Program-made: the position numbers and the translations under genes
From: DATJBC01 sp035515515
GTDB lineage: Bacteria > Actinomycetota > Acidimicrobiia > Acidimicrobiales > UBA8190
Assembly (NCBI GenBank): GCA_035515515.1
Contig: DATJBC010000064.1
Location: forward strand, 1 to 15,634
Length of the DNA: 15,634 bases
Direction: 5' to 3'
Shown here: in pieces, positions 12,244-15,634 of the stretch
Numbering within the stretch: the stretch's first letter is position 1
How the letters are laid out: every line of letters starts with the position of its first letter
Notes under the pieces: generated by a model
Databases searched by the model: none
What the model saw: the letters and a program-made list of their open reading frames with translations, nothing else
Told to the model about the DNA's origin: nothing

Positions 12244-13172
12244 CGGGACACCAGGACCGTCGTGGCCGCCGGGGCCGTGCCCGCCAGGTCCTCGGCGCCG
12301 CGCTGCAACAGCCCGTCGACGAACCACAGCGCGGCCACCCACACCACGGTGGCGCCCAGGACGTGCACGCCCACCAGCAGGGCGGGGAGGTGGCTGAAGT
12401 ACTGGGCGTAGCCGATCACCCCCTGGGCCACCATGGCCCCCAGCATGAGCCGGGCCCGCTCGAGCACCGACGGGGGCGCCGCCCCCCGGGCCAGGAGGCC
12501 GAGGACCACCACCGTGAGCCCCACCACCACCAGCACGATCCCCGAGTGCACCCGGGCCATGTCGGCGAGCGCCACGGGGATGCGCTTGGCGCCCTTGCCC
12601 CCGGCGTGCGGGCCGGCCCCGGTGGTGGCCGTGCCCGCCGCCAGCGCCACCGCCAGCAGCCCGAGGGTCACGCGGCTGAGGAGCAGGGCGCCGCGCCCCA
12701 CCTTGGCCGGCCCCGCCCGCCCCGGGGCGCGCCCGGCCCGTGCGGCCAGGACGGTGGCGTCGGTGAGCAGGGCGATGCCCACCATGAAGTGGGTCATCAC
12801 GACGTAGGGGTTGAGCTTGGTGTAGACGACCACCCCGCCCAGCACGGCCTCGGCCACCACCCCGCCCAGCAGCCCGCCCGACAGCCACAGCAGGTCGCGC
12901 CGGCGCGGCACGCGGCGCCAGGCGGCCACGGCGACGGCGCCCGCCCCGACGCACAGCACCACCACCACCAGCCGGTTGGCGAACTCCATCACCGGGTGGA
13001 ACGCGAGCACGGGCGTCAGGTGGTGCCGGGAGCACGTGGGCCAGTCCGGGCAGCCCAGCCCGGAGTCGGTGAGGCGCACGGCCGCCCCGGTGACGATGTT
13101 CAGCACCACCAGCCCCACCGCCGTCTGGGCGAGGCGCAGGAAGGCCCGGGGGCTCACGCCGGCGAGGTGCAC
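12240..13172 (-). CDS. ctaA: Heme A synthase (COX15/CtaA)
   Basis: CtaA oxidises the C8 methyl of heme O to make heme A for aa3-type cytochrome oxidase. The 310-residue membrane protein has about eight hydrophobic segments. Near the N-terminus TDSGLGCPDWPTC gives the conserved outer-loop Cys pair (Cys41, Cys47). Four helix His residues expected as heme ligands are His59 (FHPVMEFANR), His128 (VMTHFMVG), His209 (ARVHSGIV) and His270 (GVHVLGATVVW). TGAGPHAGG (184-192) is also typical. The GTG start is favoured by a -10 hexamer 9 nt upstream; a GTG 5 codons later is the alternative. The gene diverges from ctaB, and its stop overlaps clpS by 4 bp. Confidence 0.93.
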   Translation of the reverse strand: MHLAGVSPRAFLRLAQTAVGLVVLNIVTGAAVRLTDSGLGCPDWPTCSRHHLTPVLAFHPVMEFANRLVVVVLCVGAGAVAVAAWRRVPRRRDLLWLSGGLLGGVVAEAVLGGVVVYTKLNPYVVMTHFMVGIALLTDATVLAARAGRAPGRAGPAKVGRGALLLSRVTLGLLAVALAAGTATTGAGPHAGGKGAKRIPVALADMARVHSGIVLVVVGLTVVVLGLLARGAAPPSVLERARLMLGAMVAQGVIGYAQYFSHLPALLVGVHVLGATVVWVAALWFVDGLLQRGAEDLAGTAPAATTVLVSR

Positions 13173-13181
13173 CGGCGGACC

Positions 13182-13187
13182 ATCGTA
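13182..13187 (-). promoter_or_regulatory. ctaA: -10 element for a leaderless ctaA transcript
   Basis: The minus strand reads TACGAT (4 of 6 to TATAAT), then 9 nt, then the ctaA GTG. Transcription would start at or beside the start codon. No ribosome site is visible in the gap. Confidence 0.42.
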
Positions 13188-13272
13188 CCGGGGGCCCCGT
13201 GACCCGACCCCGGGCCCCCGGAGGGGGGCGGCCCGGGGCGCGGCCGAATGGTGGCCGCCGGGCGCGCCCTCG

Positions 13273-13278
13273 TAGACT
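13273..13278 (+). promoter_or_regulatory. ctaB: -10 element for a leaderless ctaB transcript
   Basis: The plus strand reads TAGACT, then 8 nt, then the ctaB ATG, with no Shine-Dalgarno between. The start codon would coincide with the transcription start. The 114-bp gap thus carries back-to-back promoters for the two heme-modifying genes. Confidence 0.45.
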
Positions 13279-13286
13279 CGGCGCCG

Positions 13287-14198
13287 ATGTCGTCGCTGTT
13301 CCGCGTGGTCCCGCGCGCCCGGTGGGCGGGACCGCAGCGCGTCGGTGGCTACGTGGCGCTCACCAAGCCCCGCATCATCGAGCTGCTCCTGGTGACGACG
13401 CTGCCCACCATGTTCGTGGCCCGCCGGGGCGTGCCGTCGGTGGGCCTCATGCTGGCCACGCTCGTGGGCGGCGCCCTCGCCGCGGGCGGGGCCAACGCCA
13501 TGAACATGGTGCTCGACCGCGACATCGACCGCGTCATGCACCGCACCCGCAACCGGCCGCTCGTCACCGGCGAGGTCACGCCGCGCGCCGCCGTGGTGTT
13601 CGCCCTGGCCCTCGAGGCGGCCGCCTTCGTGGAGCTGTGGCTGGTCGTCAACCTGCTCTCCGCGCTGTTGGCCGTGGCGGCCACGGCGTTCTACGTGGTC
13701 GTCTACACGCTGTGGCTCAAGCGCACCTCGAGCCAGAACATCGTGATCGGCGGGGCCGCCGGGGCGGTGCCCGTGCTGGTGGGCTGGGCGGCCGTGACCG
13801 GCCACCTGGGCTGGGCCCCGGTGGTGCTCTTCGCCGTCATCGTCATCTGGACGCCGCCGCACTTCTGGGCGCTCGCCATCCGCTACCGCGACGACTACGC
13901 GGCGGCCCAGGTGCCCATGCTGCCCGTAGTGGCCACCCTGGGGCGCACCGCCCGGCAGATCCTGCTCTACACGGTGCTCCTGGTGGCGGTGTCGGTCGTG
14001 TTCGCGGCGGTGGCCCACATGGGCCCCCTGTACCTGGTGGGGGCCCTGGTGCTCGGGGCGGTGTTCGTGGTGCTCGCCCTGCGCCTGCGACGGGACCAGA
14101 CGCCGCGGGCGGCCATGGCGCTGTTCCGGTACTCGATCACCTACCTGACGCTGTTGTTCGTCGCCATGGCCGGTGACGTCCTGATCCGGTTCCATTGA
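13287..14198 (+). CDS. ctaB: Protoheme IX farnesyltransferase (heme O synthase)
   Basis: CtaB adds a farnesyl group to heme B, giving heme O, the substrate of CtaA. The 303-residue protein of the UbiA prenyltransferase superfamily starts with a basic cytoplasmic end followed by YVALTKPRIIELLL. The first Asp-rich motif is NAMNMVLDRDID (70-81), followed by RTRNRPLVTGEV. YTLWLKRTSSQNIVIGGAAGA marks the middle, and WTPPHFWALAIRYRDDY contains the second Asp-rich site. About nine hydrophobic segments are visible. ATG 13287 is preferred over an upstream in-frame ATG at 13248 because the longer N-terminus is unlike the family and would run through the -10 element. Its stop overlaps the next gene's likely start. 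Confidence 0.96.
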   Translation: MSSLFRVVPRARWAGPQRVGGYVALTKPRIIELLLVTTLPTMFVARRGVPSVGLMLATLVGGALAAGGANAMNMVLDRDIDRVMHRTRNRPLVTGEVTPRAAVVFALALEAAAFVELWLVVNLLSALLAVAATAFYVVVYTLWLKRTSSQNIVIGGAAGAVPVLVGWAAVTGHLGWAPVVLFAVIVIWTPPHFWALAIRYRDDYAAAQVPMLPVVATLGRTARQILLYTVLLVAVSVVFAAVAHMGPLYLVGALVLGAVFVVLALRLRRDQTPRAAMALFRYSITYLTLLFVAMAGDVLIRFH

Positions 14199-14746
14199 GC
14201 GGGGAGGCCCGCGTCCACCGGGGGCGGCGGGTGCGCCGCATCCTGGTGTCGGCCGTCGCCGCGGCCGTGGTGGTGGCGGGGGTCGTGACGGCCCTGGGCG
14301 TCACCTCGGGCGCCTCGCAGGCCGCCCCCGCCTTCTCCTACCCCCGCCTCGGGGGCGGCTCCCCGGTGCGCTACCCGCTGGCGGGGACGCAGGCGCACCG
14401 TCCCGTGGTCGTGGCGTTCTTCGCCTCGTGGTGCTCGCCGTGCCGCACCGACCTGCCCACCATCGCCCGGGTGGCCCGCCAGGCGGCCCGCCGGGGCAGC
14501 CCGGTCGCCTTCATGGGCATAGACGGCAACGACGAGCCCGGCAGCGGCCTCGCCTTCGCCCGCCAGAGCGGGGTGACCTTCCCGGTGGCGTCCGACGCCG
14601 ACAGCGCCCTGGCGCCGCGCTTCGGGCTCGACGGCTATCCCGACACCGTGTTCGTGGACGCCGCCGGCGACGTGGTCCACGTGGTGCACGGGCCGGTCAG
14701 CCGGGCCACCCTGGAGCAGTGGGTGGCCCGCCTCGCCCCCGCCTGA
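14195..14746 (+). CDS. TlpA/ResA-like thiol-disulfide oxidoreductase, membrane-anchored
   Basis: A 183-residue extracytoplasmic thioredoxin-fold protein. A basic start (RVHRGRRVRR) precedes one hydrophobic segment (about 16-35, an uncleaved anchor or signal), then the fold with AFFASWCSPCRTDLP, whose active site is Cys80-Ser-Pro-Cys83. The cis-Pro is Pro149 in DGYPDTVFVD. It resembles ResA/CcmG/TlpA proteins, which reduce cytochrome c or copper-site thiols outside the membrane. The context with ctaB and ctaA suggests work on oxidase assembly or on the CtaA Cys pair, which is inference. The start is uncertain: TTG 14195 overlaps the ctaB stop as TTGA, and GTG 14231 would shorten it by 12 residues and keep the anchor. 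Confidence 0.85.
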   Translation: MSGEARVHRGRRVRRILVSAVAAAVVVAGVVTALGVTSGASQAAPAFSYPRLGGGSPVRYPLAGTQAHRPVVVAFFASWCSPCRTDLPTIARVARQAARRGSPVAFMGIDGNDEPGSGLAFARQSGVTFPVASDADSALAPRFGLDGYPDTVFVDAAGDVVHVVHGPVSRATLEQWVARLAPA

Positions 14747-14788
14747 GCACCCCGGCGTCCCGCGCCCGGGTCGGGCCGCCCGCCGCGG

Positions 14789-15520
14789 TCAGGTCGCCAC
14801 CAGGGCGAAGCGGGGCGGCACCCCGAGGAGCCGCTCGGGCAGGCGCTGCTCGAGGGTGACGGCCCAGTCCACGTCGCGCAGGCGGTGCAGGCGCGGGCTG
14901 CGCCAGCCCGCCTCCTCCACCAGCGCGGCCAGCACGCGCGGGTGGGTGCCCGACCCGAGCGGCAGCGCGTCCCGCACGGCCTGGGGGTACTCGCCGTGGT
15001 GGTCCGGAGGGATCCGGCGCCAGCGCCTCACCGCCCGCCACAGCCTGGCGCGCAGCACCTCGAGGGGGTCGGCCCGCCCCCACAGCGACTCCAGGGCCAC
15101 GAGCCTCCCGGCGGGCGCGGCGCGCCGCCAGGCCGCCAGGGCGGCCCCCGGGTCGGGGAGCGTCCACAGCAGGTGGCGCTCGATGACCACGTCGAAGGTG
15201 CCCGGGACGTCGGTGGCCTCCCCCACCACGACGTCGATGTCGAGCCCGGCCTTGGCCGCGGCCGCCCGCAGCTTGTCGAGCATGGCGGGGGAGAGGTCGA
15301 GCGCCGTGACGCGGTGCCCCAGCCGGGCGGCCTGAAGGCTCACGAACCCGGTGCCCGCCCCGCAGTCCAGGACGCGGGCCGGGGGCGCGGGCAGCAGCGC
15401 TTCGATCGCCGCGCTCCAGGCGGCGCGCACCGCCGGGCTGGTGGGCCGGTGGCCGGGGGCGTCGTCGTAGGTGGCGGCGTCGTCGTCCCAGACCCGCCGG
15501 ATCTCGTCGAGGATGGCCAT
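14789..15520 (-). CDS. Class I SAM-dependent methyltransferase
   Basis: A 243-residue cytoplasmic Rossmann-fold methyltransferase. Motif I is VLDCGAGTGFVSLQAA (50-65), the acidic end of strand 2 is VTALDLSPAM (Asp75), and EATDVPGTFDVVIERHLLWTLPDP forms motifs II-III. The N-terminal WDDDAATYDDAPGH is typical of the UbiE-like/Methyltransf_11 group. The substrate is unknown. ATG 15520 follows a weak -10-like TAGAAC by 6 nt and has no Shine-Dalgarno. It is convergent with the thioredoxin gene (42-bp gap, no clear hairpin) and divergent from the partial SDR gene. Confidence 0.85.
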   Translation of the reverse strand: MAILDEIRRVWDDDAATYDDAPGHRPTSPAVRAAWSAAIEALLPAPPARVLDCGAGTGFVSLQAARLGHRVTALDLSPAMLDKLRAAAAKAGLDIDVVVGEATDVPGTFDVVIERHLLWTLPDPGAALAAWRRAAPAGRLVALESLWGRADPLEVLRARLWRAVRRWRRIPPDHHGEYPQAVRDALPLGSGTHPRVLAALVEEAGWRSPRLHRLRDVDWAVTLEQRLPERLLGVPPRFALVAT

Positions 15521-15586
15521 GGCCGTGTTCTACTTGGCGCCGCGGCACCCCGCGCCCCGGCGCGGGCCGAGGGCACGGAGGCGCAC

Positions 15587-15634
15587 ATGGAGATCGCAGG
15601 CTCGCGGGTGCTCGTCACCGGGGCGTCGTCGGGC
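15587..15634 (+). CDS. 5' end of a short-chain dehydrogenase/reductase gene (truncated by window edge)
   Basis: ATG at 15587 opens 16 codons to the window end, encoding MEIAGSRVLVTGASSG. This is the first strand and the start of the TGxxxGxG cofactor loop of a classical SDR. GGAG lies 6 nt upstream, a good ribosome site. It resembles the start of the SDR at 8882 but is a separate gene. The rest is outside the window. Confidence 0.75.
   Translation, partial: MEIAGSRVLVTGASSG

Noticed and set aside
12240..14195. 651-codon minus-strand open frame extending ctaA upstream through ctaB
   Set aside because: Only the last 310 codons match heme A synthase; the upstream part is an antisense shadow of ctaB and crosses the divergent promoter region.

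Overview
The window is very GC-rich, well above 70% by eye. It has frequent GTG starts, 4-bp stop/start overlaps, TANNNT -10 elements set for leaderless mRNAs, a HupB-type HU protein with a basic tail, a ClpS-DUF2017 pair, and a Glu-Asp-Phe tRNA cluster with no encoded CCA. Together these point to a chromosomal segment of an actinobacterium, most likely class Acidimicrobiia or a relative. The class is inferred from gene style and context, not from a search. No insertion sequence, phage gene, CRISPR array or rRNA was seen, so this looks like core chromosome.

Layout from left to right. (1) 1-174: the 3' end of a plus-strand gene encoding an extreme Gly/Tyr/Arg-rich tail, followed by a strong hairpin. 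(2) 299-2099, minus: an alpha/beta hydrolase and a PHP-domain phosphoesterase. (3) 2263-6687, plus: purF-purM-pyrE, very tightly packed, then a GT-C-like membrane glycosyltransferase. This joins de novo purine and pyrimidine synthesis in one unit. (4) 6668-9493, minus: a flavin disulfide reductase-like protein (CPYWGC centre, no usual C-terminal His-Glu), a short-chain dehydrogenase, and an HU-like nucleoid protein with a tandem-repeat basic tail. (5) 9494-9856: a non-coding stretch with a perfect DnaA-box match, a palindrome and a terminator. (6) 9857-10128, minus: tRNA-Phe, tRNA-Asp and tRNA-Glu. (7) 10137-13172, minus: an overlapping operon ctaA (heme A synthase) - clpS - DUF2017 - a peptidase S51-like/CysRS C-terminal-domain fusion, ending 8 nt before tRNA-Glu. 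(8) 13287-14746, plus, divergent from ctaA: ctaB (heme O synthase) and a TlpA/ResA-like thioredoxin. (9) 14789-15520, minus: a SAM methyltransferase. From 15587, plus: the start of a second short-chain dehydrogenase.

The ctaA/ctaB divergon makes heme A for an aa3-type cytochrome oxidase. The thioredoxin downstream of ctaB fits a role in extracytoplasmic thiol chemistry during oxidase assembly. The least ordinary unit is the 4-bp-overlap chain ctaA-clpS-DUF2017-S51/CysS. It couples an N-degron adaptor to a protein joining a hydrolase fold to the tRNA-contacting tail of cysteinyl-tRNA synthetase. That fusion is the best candidate for poorly described biology here. The rest is mostly recognisable housekeeping.
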